Part shown: positions 1-5,435 of the stretch, piece after piece
Numbering within the stretch: the first letter of the stretch is position 1
Layout of the letters: every line of letters begins with the position of its first letter
Made by a program: the position numbers and the translations under genes
The notes under the pieces: generated by a model
What the model was told of the DNA's origin: nothing
Seen by the model: only the letters and a program-made list of their open reading frames with translations
Database searches by the model: none
Source of the DNA: Acidobacteriota bacterium
GTDB taxonomy: Bacteria > Acidobacteriota > Terriglobia > Acidiferrales > UBA7541
Length of the DNA stretch: 8,402 bases
NCBI GenBank assembly: GCA_003224195.1
Contig: QHYP01000013.1
Coordinates: 1,621 to 10,022, forward strand
Reading direction: 5' to 3'

Positions 1-24
1 GACGGTGGGCGGAAAGGGCAGGGC

Positions 25-65
25 AAAAAATTTAAGGGCGCAACCGCCGTTAAGCTGTTGCGCCC
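25..65 (-). terminator. Terminator-like hairpin with T-run, minus strand
   Basis: A perfect 9-base inverted repeat (36-44 GGGCGCAAC with 57-65 GTTGCGCCC, 12-base loop) is followed on the minus strand by TTAAATTTTTT (35 down to 25). A GC-rich stem followed by a T-rich tract is the form of an intrinsic terminator for a minus-strand transcript. The stem is also the first hairpin of the tandem repeat array, so the array end and the terminator are one element. No convincing minus-strand gene lies just upstream, so what it would terminate is unknown. Confidence 0.5.
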
Positions 66-290
66 TATAACTGAGCCGTGAAGTTTCTAACCCTGCCGAT
101 TCAATCCGGCGGCGTGATCGCCGTTAGGCAAGCCACGCCCTCGAAACAGAACCGTAAAGGCTTCGAGCTTCGCGATCCAATCTCGCGGCGCAACCTGCGA
201 TTAAGCTTGCTGCGCCCTCTCAACTAAGCCGTAAAGTTCTAAAGCTTCCCGGTTCAATCTGGCGCGGAAGATAAGGCTTCCCGTTGGCGG
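36..290. repeat. Degenerate tandem array of ~75-base structured units
   Basis: Three full units and one partial unit repeat with a period of 74-77 bases. Anchor motifs recur in register: GGCGYR-type stem starts at 37, 111, 187 and 261; CCGTRAAG at 76, 152 and 229; and a T-loop-like TYCAATC at 100, 176 and 253. Each full unit begins with an inverted repeat whose arms change together: GGGCGCAAC/GTTGCGCCC (36-44/57-65), GGCGTG/CACGCC (111-116/134-139) and GGCGCA/TGCGCC (187-192/211-216). A second hairpin shows CCGTRA in its loop (69-72/82-85, 140-145/162-167, 222-225/235-238). A third closes the unit (93-98/107-112, 171-175/183-187, 249-252/259-262). The fourth unit decays after about 283. The family is not recognised with certainty; it could be a dispersed acidobacterial repeat or a structured RNA. 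Confidence 0.7.
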
Positions 291-522
291 CGTCAATCAA
301 AATCGGAGCGAACGCTTGTGGAAATCTGTGGATGGGTGTGCAAAAATCCCCGGCGCCTCACAGGCCGATTGAACGAATAGTGAAATTAACTCTTTGTTTA
401 TCTTGCTTCCGAGCGGGTTTTTCTGCAAGATTTTCCGCTCACCCGCCCGCGGAATGGCATTAGAGGCGAAGAGAGATTCCTGAGTGTGCGGACCGACACA
501 CCGCAAGATCATCCGGGGCGCG
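291..522. other. Intergenic stretch with no supported gene
   Basis: No convincing gene is visible. A 71-codon minus-strand open frame (512-297) lacks a ribosome binding site and any recognisable motif and is not called. Two DnaA-box-like words, TGTGGAAA (317-324) and TGTGGATG (327-334), sit close together, but nothing else suggests an origin. The stretch joins the tandem array to the REP-like element at 523. Confidence 0.5.
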
Positions 523-574
523 CCGACCGATGGGAGGAAAGCAAAGCGGCGTCAAGCCGCCGCACTCCATAGGG
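523..574. repeat. REP-like element, copy 1
   Basis: A 52-base segment matches 1709-1760 at about 48 of 52 positions in the same orientation. Its core is a hairpin, GCGGC (546-550), loop GTCAA, GCCGC (556-560), followed by GCACTCC. The flanks CGATGGGAGG and CTCCATAGGG are also kept in the second copy. Such short GC-rich palindromic elements are usually dispersed in many copies between genes. The GGGAGG at 532-537 resembles a ribosome binding site but has no credible gene after it. Confidence 0.75.
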
Positions 575-688
575 GGCCACGACGGCGGGTGGGGTGGCGA
601 CATGACTGAGGCGCGTAGGGGATTTAGGGGGCAGTGCAGCTATTGGAAGCGCACAGCCATCCCTCGGTTGCACTCGGGACGAGAGAGT

Positions 689-737
689 GCCCTTCGACCG
701 CGCTCAGGACAGGCCCTTCGGCTCAGCTCAGGGCAAG
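689..737. repeat. Tandem pair of 24-base CCCTTCG...CTCAGG repeats
   Basis: Two adjacent units, GCCCTTCGACCGCGCTCAGG (from 689) and GCCCTTCGGCTCAGCTCAGG (from 713), repeat with a 24-base period and differ at a few positions. The second is bounded by the inverted repeat GCCCT/AGGGC. Just before them, 670-675 and 685-690 (GCACTC/GAGTGC) form a small hairpin. Translation in two frames gives low-complexity peptides of the kind such repeats often produce, so open frames here are not taken as genes. Similar CCCTTCG-GCTCAGG repeats are, as I recall, widespread in soil bacterial genomes. Confidence 0.65.
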
Positions 738-1045
738 CCTGTGCTACTGTCGGCGGGGGCTGGGCACGGCTCTAGCGGCTGAGGATCAAATCGGAGGAAG
801 GGACGCCTGCGCTTGCAGAAAACTGGAACCGGGGCCCCTAAACCTACAAGAAACAAGATTCAGCGGCTTTCGCCCGTGAGATAAGTTCTTTGGGATTAAC
901 CGAATTCAAGCGATTGACGGTTGGCCGGCCAATTGCAAGCTGACATTTTCCCGTGGGGGTGTTTGCGGGGAGAGCCTGTCTGTTATCTGTAAGCGGTAAT
1001 CAAGGGCCCGGAGAATTGGTTGCCTGAATCTCGCACTCGTATCAA
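738..1045. other. Noncoding region upstream of the CHRD gene
   Basis: No gene is supported here. A perfect 12-base palindrome, TTGGCCGGCCAA (921-932), follows a TTGACG (914-919) that lacks a good -10 partner. A weak promoter candidate is TTGGTT (1016-1021) with TATCAA (1040-1045), an 18-base spacer, placed immediately before the TGACCGC palindrome. An isolated AAGCGGT word at 991-997 matches the right half of that palindrome. Confidence 0.35.
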
Positions 1046-1066
1046 GTGTGACCGCAAGCGGTCAAC
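1046..1066. promoter_or_regulatory. Palindromic operator-like site upstream of the CHRD gene
   Basis: TGACCGC (1049-1055), AA, GCGGTCA (1058-1064) is a perfect 7+7 inverted repeat, 30 bases before the chosen start codon and just after the weak -10 candidate at 1040-1045. In that model it would overlap the transcription start, a typical repressor position. The same word, with flanking GTG and AC, recurs at 1173-1194. It may instead be one copy of a small dispersed repeat. No regulator for it is visible nearby. Confidence 0.4.
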
Positions 1067-1083
1067 GCAAAGCTCAATTTCAT

Positions 1084-1088
1084 GGAGG
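1084..1088 (+). promoter_or_regulatory. Ribosome binding site fixing the CHRD start
   Basis: GGAGG lies 5 bases before ATG 1094. The in-frame ATG at 1082 directly abuts and overlaps this motif, so 1094 is the better start and the four extra residues are dropped. Confidence 0.75.
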
Positions 1089-1093
1089 ATGCA

Positions 1094-1663
1094 ATGAAGA
1101 TCAATCGGAAAGGGAGATTTGTCCTGGCTGCCGCCGCGCTCGTGGCAGTGGCGGCGGTGGTTTCCTTATATGGTGTGACCGCCAAGCGGTCAACCATTGT
1201 GCGCGCAGATGACGACGTGATCGGATTCCGCGCGCGGCTTACGGGCTTTGGGGAAGTGCCGCCGAAACTTGTCGAGGGCAGCGGCACATTCGTGGGCACA
1301 CTGAGCGCCGACGGCCAGTCCATTTCCTGGACACTGACTTGGACGGGGCTGAGCGGCCCGGCGCAGGTGGCGCACATACACTTCGGGCCGCCGCAAAACA
1401 CCGGCACGCCGGTGGTGTTCTTTTGCAACGGCGGGAACCGGCCGGACCCGTGCCCGGACGGGCCTGGACATAGCGGCATGCTCACCGGCACATTCACCTC
1501 CGCTGACGTGGTGGCCGTACCTTCGCAGAACGTTACGGCCGGCGACTTCGCCGGGTTCGTGAAGATCCTCCGCGCCCGCCTGGGCTACGCGAATATCCAC
1601 ACGACGCTATTTGGTGGCGGGGAAATCCGCGGGCAGGTGAGCGTCAGCCAAGAAGAAGATTAA
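1094..1663 (+). CDS. Exported CHRD-domain protein
   Basis: The product is 189 residues, begins with a signal peptide or membrane anchor (basic MKINRKGR, then an Ala/Val-rich core to about residue 28), and carries one CHRD domain over most of the rest. Visible family landmarks are GEVPP (53-57), GSGTF, the HIHFGP motif (94-99), YANIHT (165-170) and the closing GGEIRGQV (175-182). CHRD domains are named for chordin and are found in many secreted bacterial proteins; their biochemical role in bacteria is not settled. The histidine-bearing strands suggest a beta-rich fold. Two cysteines (111 and 120) could form a disulfide after export. The gene stands alone, convergent with the minus-strand operon, and both sides carry a copy of the same REP-like element. 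A palindrome in its upstream region is repeated around codons 27-34. Export and family are well supported; function is unknown. Confidence 0.88.
   Translation: MKINRKGRFVLAAAALVAVAAVVSLYGVTAKRSTIVRADDDVIGFRARLTGFGEVPPKLVEGSGTFVGTLSADGQSISWTLTWTGLSGPAQVAHIHFGPPQNTGTPVVFFCNGGNRPDPCPDGPGHSGMLTGTFTSADVVAVPSQNVTAGDFAGFVKILRARLGYANIHTTLFGGGEIRGQVSVSQEED
1173..1194. repeat. Second copy of the TGACCGC/GCGGTCA palindrome, inside the CHRD gene
   Basis: TGACCGC (1176-1182), CAA, GCGGTCA (1186-1192) repeats the upstream site at 1046-1066 with one extra base in the spacer and the same GTG and AC flanks. It encodes residues 27-34 (GVTAKRST), right after the hydrophobic segment. The copies are about 127 bases apart. 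Confidence 0.6.
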
Positions 1664-1704
1664 CGCCGGTATGCCGGCCTTCCCGGGTCAAAGGACGACC
1701 GGGA
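1664..1704 (+). terminator. Hairpins after the CHRD stop codon, no T-run
   Basis: Immediately after the TAA (1661-1663) is GCCGG-TATG-CCGGC (1665-1678), then a second stem with TCCCGG (1681-1686) pairing CCGGGA (1699-1704). Neither is followed by a T-run, so intrinsic termination is uncertain. They may only block exonucleases or slow transcription between the convergent genes. Confidence 0.3.
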
Positions 1705-1708
1705 CGCC

Positions 1709-1760
1709 CCGATTGATGGGAGGAAGGCAAAGCGGCGTCAAGCCGCCGCACTCCAAAGGG
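1709..1760. repeat. REP-like element, copy 2, between convergent genes
   Basis: This matches 523-574 at about 48 of 52 positions in the same orientation. The hairpin is GCGGC (1732-1736), loop GTCAA, GCCGC (1742-1746). It lies between the CHRD stop and the stop codon of the minus-strand oxidoreductase at 1773. On the minus strand the hairpin is followed by TTTGCC, a poor T-run, so it might weakly end the operon transcript. Confidence 0.75.
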
Positions 1761-1772
1761 CGCCGCTACAGA

Positions 1773-2798
1773 TCATAGGCTTGCGGATTTGGCGGAACTT
1801 TTTGCGGCACGGTAGATGGCTTCGATGAGGGCAAGGCTGCGGCGGGCTTCGCGGCCATCGCAGGCGGGTGCGCGGTCGTCCTGGATGGCGCCAAGGAAGT
1901 CTTCGAAGACAGCTTGATGGCCGCGAACGTCGCTGACGACCGCGGAAGAGGCGCTAGGGTTTGTGTCGGCTTCGGCGCCAGCGAAGCCGGCCGGTGGATT
2001 TTTCCTGAGGTCGGCGGCGATGATGCGGTCGTGCTCGAGGATGACAGTGCCTTCGGAGCCGGAAATCTCCACGCGGCGGGGATAGCCGGGATAGGCGGCG
2101 GTGGTGGCTTGGAGGATGCCCAGAGCGCCGGAGGCGAATTCGAGGACGGCGACAGCGGTGTCTTCGGCTTCGATCTTGTGCAGCGCGGTGGCGGTGCGCG
2201 CCTGGACGCGAGTGACGTCGCCGAGGAGCCAGAGGAGCAAATCCACGGTGTGCACGCCCTGATTGATCAAGGCGCCGCCGCCGTCGAGCGCGAATGTGCC
2301 GCGCCACTTTGAATTACCGTAATATTCAGGAGGCCGAAACCATTTTACGCGCGCATCGGCGAAGAGCGGCTTGCCGAAGACTCCGGAATCGAGCCAGTGC
2401 TTGAGGCGGCGAATGTCCGGCTTCAAGCGATCCTGAAAAATGACGCCGAGCTTGACGCGGGAGCGCGCGGCGGCGTCAATGAGCGCATCGGCGCGCTCGG
2501 TGCTGATATCGATGGGCTTTTCTGTAAGCACGTGCAGGCCGCGGCGGGCGGCGGCAATGCCTTGAGTGGCGTGCAGGCCGGACGGACTACCGATGACGAC
2601 CAGATCCATCGGACGATGCGCGAGGAAGGCCTCGAAGTCGTGATAAGGCGTGGCGCCGTGCTCGCGGCAGAGGCGAGCGACTTTGTCCGCGTTGGCGCCG
2701 AAGATGGCGGCGATTTCGACGCCGGAAATGGCTCGGGCGGCGCGGGCGTGCGTTTGCGAGATGTTGCCGCCGCCAATGAGACCAATGTGCGTGGTCAT
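1773..2798 (-). CDS. Gfo/Idh/MocA family oxidoreductase, cytoplasmic
   Basis: The 341-residue protein is a typical NAD(P)-dependent sugar or cyclitol dehydrogenase of the Gfo/Idh/MocA family. The N-terminal Rossmann domain has the dinucleotide loop GLIGGGNIS (6-14). The EKP motif is at 93-95, with the usual catalytic or substrate-contact lysine at 94. The C-terminal alpha/beta domain has GGGALINQGVHTVDLLLW (173-190), where H183 and D186 fit the family's active-site region. There is no signal peptide, so it should act in the cytoplasm. It is the last gene of the operon, starting 14 bases after the DUF6807 stop. Its ribosome binding site is weak (GAAG on the minus strand), which suggests translational coupling. 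Length is normal for the family. Substrate and reaction direction cannot be told from sequence; oxidation or reduction of a hydroxyl or keto group on a sugar is the likely chemistry. Confidence 0.93.
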   Translation of the reverse strand: MTTHIGLIGGGNISQTHARAARAISGVEIAAIFGANADKVARLCREHGATPYHDFEAFLAHRPMDLVVIGSPSGLHATQGIAAARRGLHVLTEKPIDISTERADALIDAAARSRVKLGVIFQDRLKPDIRRLKHWLDSGVFGKPLFADARVKWFRPPEYYGNSKWRGTFALDGGGALINQGVHTVDLLLWLLGDVTRVQARTATALHKIEAEDTAVAVLEFASGALGILQATTAAYPGYPRRVEISGSEGTVILEHDRIIAADLRKNPPAGFAGAEADTNPSASSAVVSDVRGHQAVFEDFLGAIQDDRAPACDGREARRSLALIEAIYRAAKSSAKSASL

Positions 2799-2812
2799 CG
2801 CGCTTCGATGGA

Positions 2813-3877
2813 TCAGCGATAGGCCGTGACGAAGTCCTGGTATGCCGCTTCGATACTTCCGGGCGAAGCGATCTCCGAGAGAATCAAGATGCGATAGCGG
2901 AAGGTCACGCTCTCGTTCGCGGCCAGCGAGAAGTTTAACTCTTCCTTGCCATCGCTGAAAATTTTCTGGCCGAGCGGATTGGCGGCGAAAAGGCCGTAAC
3001 CCCGGGCGTGCCAGTAGGCGGGAAAGCCGGGATTCGCCGGATGATCGAAGATGACAATGGTGACAGGCTCATCGGCGACGCGGCCACTGAGAGCGCACCA
3101 GCGGCCGCGCGTTCCCCAAACGGCATCGCCCTTTTTGCCTTCGCTGCTGAGGTAAACGCCGTTCACGCCGGTGTTGTCCATCTTGGCGACGGAGGTGGCG
3201 CGGCCGCTCGAGTCGGTGAAGACTTCGGGTTTGTCGGAGGGAGTTTCCAAAGCGCGTGTCACGCGGAGGCCGAGCATGCCTTCTTTATCGTCGGGGAATA
3301 CAACTTTTTCGCCAAGGGCATGCAAAGTCGCGATGCGATCCACGCTGCGGAAGTTTGGGCCGCCACGAAAGACGAAGCGGGTGTGTTCTTTGAGAATGGT
3401 CTGCTGCTTCCCGGATACCCAATCCGCTTCGACTTCGAGCACGCCCCAGTCGGCGCCGCTCTTTGCGGAGACGATCGAGCGGTGGCGAATGACGCCCATC
3501 TTCGGGGCGTTTTCGGGCTTGATGGCTTCGGAATTGTTCCAGAAGTCGAAGCCGTTGACATTACCGTAGTTGAACCAGAGACCGACATGATGCGGATGGT
3601 CCACGCGTTCGCCGGGGCGGGGCTCGAGCGGATAGCCGCGCGTGATTAGGGTTCCTTTGGCGGTGCGGAGCGGATAAAGGACCGGCTTGGCGAGATTCGC
3701 GGGCCAGATGTACGCGGTGAAAGGCTTCCCGTCAATCGAAACATCCACGCGACCAGCCGGCTCATTCGGGAGGACGCGGATGCGGTCGCCGGGCGCGTTT
3801 TGTTGCGCAGCGACACTGCAAAAGAACGCGGAGATAACAATGAGAACGAGAGACGCGCCCGCCTTAGGTTTGCTCAT
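2813..3877 (-). CDS. Secreted DUF6807 / PmoA-family protein
   Basis: The 354-residue protein has an N-terminal signal peptide (hydrophobic residues 9-23, probable cleavage near SVAA|QQ at 24-25) and so should be periplasmic. The rest resembles the DUF6807 family, which databases have labelled 'methane oxygenase PmoA'; that label should not be read as methane oxidation. Recognisable blocks are RGYPLEPRPGERVDHPHH (80-97), GLWFNYGNVNGFDFW, and FDHPANPGFPAYWHARGYG (278-296) followed by FAANPLGQ. The histidines in DHPHH and near FDHP and YWH are candidate active-site or metal ligands (inference). As I recall, such proteins are often neighbours of Gfo/Idh/MocA dehydrogenases in Acidobacteriota, Planctomycetota and Verrucomicrobiota, which matches the genes on both sides here. 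The start overlaps the upstream gene by 14 bases, with GGAGG (3889-3893) 11 bases before ATG. Function is unknown; a role in carbohydrate modification is likely. Confidence 0.82.
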   Translation of the reverse strand: MSKPKAGASLVLIVISAFFCSVAAQQNAPGDRIRVLPNEPAGRVDVSIDGKPFTAYIWPANLAKPVLYPLRTAKGTLITRGYPLEPRPGERVDHPHHVGLWFNYGNVNGFDFWNNSEAIKPENAPKMGVIRHRSIVSAKSGADWGVLEVEADWVSGKQQTILKEHTRFVFRGGPNFRSVDRIATLHALGEKVVFPDDKEGMLGLRVTRALETPSDKPEVFTDSSGRATSVAKMDNTGVNGVYLSSEGKKGDAVWGTRGRWCALSGRVADEPVTIVIFDHPANPGFPAYWHARGYGLFAANPLGQKIFSDGKEELNFSLAANESVTFRYRILILSEIASPGSIEAAYQDFVTAYR

Positions 3878-5222
3878 GAGGCGCTCTTCCTCCCAAAATG
3901 ACCGCCTGCTTTGCGTCGTCGAAACCGACGCGCTGGCCCGTCTGAATGGCGGCGATGGTCATGCAAAGGGCGACGGAGTGGCTGTAGCCAGCTTCGATGT
4001 CGGCATTGGGCGTCTTGCGGGCGCGGACAGATTCCAACCAGTTCCGGACATTGCCCACGGTGGCGTCATCGGCGCCGGTGTCGGCAGAGGTCTCCATGCC
4101 GCCGGCCAACTGGGTCAATGAGAGAGTGGGCAGAAGATTCGGCTTTGCGTCCATTTCCTTTGCGTATTTTTCAGTGAGCCCACCTGCGGAAGTGATCTGG
4201 TTCTTGTCGAGATCGAGCGTGCCGCCGTTGGAGTAGTACAGCTCCTTGATGCCGCCGGCAGAGTTGCTCATGCGAGACGAATAGACAACCTGGAAGCCTT
4301 TGGCGGAGTCATCGAGTGAACCGTAATCGAAAACGGCGGTCATGGTGTCCCAGTTTTTTCTGCCGTCACGCCAGCAGTAACAGCCGCCATTTGCCACCAC
4401 GCTGCGCGGCCGAGGCAAGCCCGTGAACCAATGCACCGTGTCGATCTGATGGACAAGCCATTGGTCGGGGATGCCGGAGGAATACGGCCAGAAGAGGCGA
4501 AACTCGAGATATTTTCTGGGATCGAAAGGTTCGAAGGGCTGATTGATCAAGAAGCGCTTCCAGTCGGTGTCCGCTTCGCGAAGCAGCGGGACGAGTTTGG
4601 GGCGGCGCCAGCGCCCCGGCTGGTTGACGTTCCAAGTCATTTCGACGGAAACGATGTCGCCGAATTGGCCGGACTTGATGAACTCGTGCGCGCGCTGATA
4701 ATTGGGCGCGCTGCGGCGCTGCGTGCCGACGGCGACGATGCGGCCGCTGGATTTGACGGCGGAGCGGATGGCGCGGGCGTCCTCCATGGTGTGCGCCATG
4801 GGCTTTTCGACATAGGCGTCGCGGCCGGCGCGGACGGCTTCGACGCCATGAAAAGCGTGTTGAAAATCCGCGGTGGCGATGATGACGGCTTGCACGTCCT
4901 TGCGATCGTAAAGTTCATCATTGTTGCGCGCCACGGCGACCTGCTTGCCGGTCAGCTTGGCGATGTAGGCCGCTCCTTCCTCGCGACGCCGATTCCAAAT
5001 GTCGGACACGGCGACGAGCTCAAAATTCAGCGGGCCTGCCACTTTCGCGAATGACGGAATCAAGCTGCTTCGTGTGCGGTCGGAAAAACCGACGATACCG
5101 ACGCCGACGCGATCGTTCGCGCCGAGAATTCTGCCGTAGCTGGATGCCGTGCCGCCCAAGGCAGCGCCGGCAACGGACACGCCGGTTGCTTTCAGGAAAT
5201 CACGTCTTGAAGTTTTGGCCAT
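3864..5222 (-). CDS. Tat-exported Gfo/Idh/MocA family oxidoreductase
   Basis: The chosen start gives 452 residues, beginning MAKTSRRDFLKATG. This twin-arginine signal (R6, R7, then an Ala/Gly-rich hydrophobic stretch to about 25) implies export in folded form with its cofactor. The Rossmann domain follows with VGVGIVGFSDRT (39-50), then VEKP (138-141, K140). The C-terminal domain has LVHQIDTVHWFTGL (256-269), with H258, D261 and H264 in the usual active-site region. An in-frame ATG at 5324 would add 34 residues ahead of the Tat signal and hide it; a strong GAGGAGG (5233-5239) supports 5222. Exported members of this family in soil and aquatic bacteria include glycoside or sugar dehydrogenases, which is the likeliest role here, though the substrate is not known. 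It is the first gene of the three-gene operon and overlaps the DUF6807 start by 14 bases. Confidence 0.93.
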   Translation of the reverse strand: MAKTSRRDFLKATGVSVAGAALGGTASSYGRILGANDRVGVGIVGFSDRTRSSLIPSFAKVAGPLNFELVAVSDIWNRRREEGAAYIAKLTGKQVAVARNNDELYDRKDVQAVIIATADFQHAFHGVEAVRAGRDAYVEKPMAHTMEDARAIRSAVKSSGRIVAVGTQRRSAPNYQRAHEFIKSGQFGDIVSVEMTWNVNQPGRWRRPKLVPLLREADTDWKRFLINQPFEPFDPRKYLEFRLFWPYSSGIPDQWLVHQIDTVHWFTGLPRPRSVVANGGCYCWRDGRKNWDTMTAVFDYGSLDDSAKGFQVVYSSRMSNSAGGIKELYYSNGGTLDLDKNQITSAGGLTEKYAKEMDAKPNLLPTLSLTQLAGGMETSADTGADDATVGNVRNWLESVRARKTPNADIEAGYSHSVALCMTIAAIQTGQRVGFDDAKQAVILGGRAPHEQT

Positions 5223-5232
5223 GGGTGCGGAA

Positions 5233-5239
5233 CCTCCTC
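5233..5239 (-). promoter_or_regulatory. Ribosome binding site fixing the Tat-oxidoreductase start
   Basis: On the minus strand GAGGAGG precedes ATG 5222 by 10 bases. It lies inside the open frame that runs up to 5324, so it argues that the longer reading is not the real protein. Confidence 0.7.
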
Positions 5240-5284
5240 GAGGGAAGATGATACAGCACCGGCTTGCCCGTGAGAGGCTGTTGG

Positions 5285-5299
5285 CAAGGCAAAGCCTTG
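5285..5299. other. Hairpin in the operon leader
   Basis: CAAGGC (5285-5290), AAA, GCCTTG (5294-5299) is a perfect 6-base inverted repeat with a 3-base loop, 63 bases before the first start codon of the operon. No T-run follows on the minus strand, so it is not a clear terminator. It may be a structural leader element or chance. Confidence 0.3.
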
Positions 5300-5365
5300 T
5301 GCGAGGCCAGGATGCGCTTGGCATCGAAAATGTGGATTCAAGCAGAGAAGTTAAGATCGGAGATT

Positions 5366-5382
5366 ATCCAAATTCTTTGAAT
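5366..5382. promoter_or_regulatory. AT-rich interrupted palindrome, candidate LysR operator
   Basis: AT-C-CAAA-TTC-TTTG-A-AT is a 17-base symmetric site in the 213-base gap between the regulator and the operon. The surrounding 5360-5400 is the most AT-rich part of the gap, and on the minus strand GATAAT (5369-5364) could be a -10 element, though no clear -35 is seen. LysR-type sites are commonly AT-rich interrupted palindromes with a T-N11-A core; this one fits loosely (T-N13-A). Confidence 0.35.
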
Positions 5383-5435
5383 GCTTATTTTGATTTACGA
5401 CAGGCCGGAAGAATTCTCACTCTTCGCCGTTGCCA

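Noticed and set aside
36..260. CRISPR array or integron attC sites
   Set aside because: Units are ~75 bases and degenerate along their whole length with no spacers. GTTAAGC and GTTAGGC match the attC core word, but the partner RYYYAAC is not at the needed distance and no integrase or cassettes are seen.
317..334. Two DnaA-box-like words
   Set aside because: Only two imperfect matches, with no AT-rich unwinding region and no dnaA or dnaN nearby.
297..512. 71-codon minus-strand open frame
   Set aside because: No ribosome binding site, no recognisable motif or signal peptide, and composition unlike the clear genes.
530..879. Two overlapping 81-codon plus-strand open frames
   Set aside because: They are translations of the REP-like and 24-base repeats in different frames, with low-complexity peptides and no family resemblance.
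2813..3877. Methane monooxygenase subunit suggested by the PmoA label
   Set aside because: The protein is a soluble secreted type with no multi-pass membrane segments and lacks pmoB or pmoC partners, so methane oxidation is not supported.
1914..5054. Long plus-strand open frames (132 to 213 codons) opposite the operon
   Set aside because: They lie antisense to well-supported Gfo/Idh and DUF6807 genes, and their Gly/Ala/Asp-rich composition is what high-GC antisense reading produces.
5223..5324. 34-residue N-terminal extension of the Tat oxidoreductase
   Set aside because: It would bury the twin-arginine signal, and a strong GAGGAGG supports the start at 5222.
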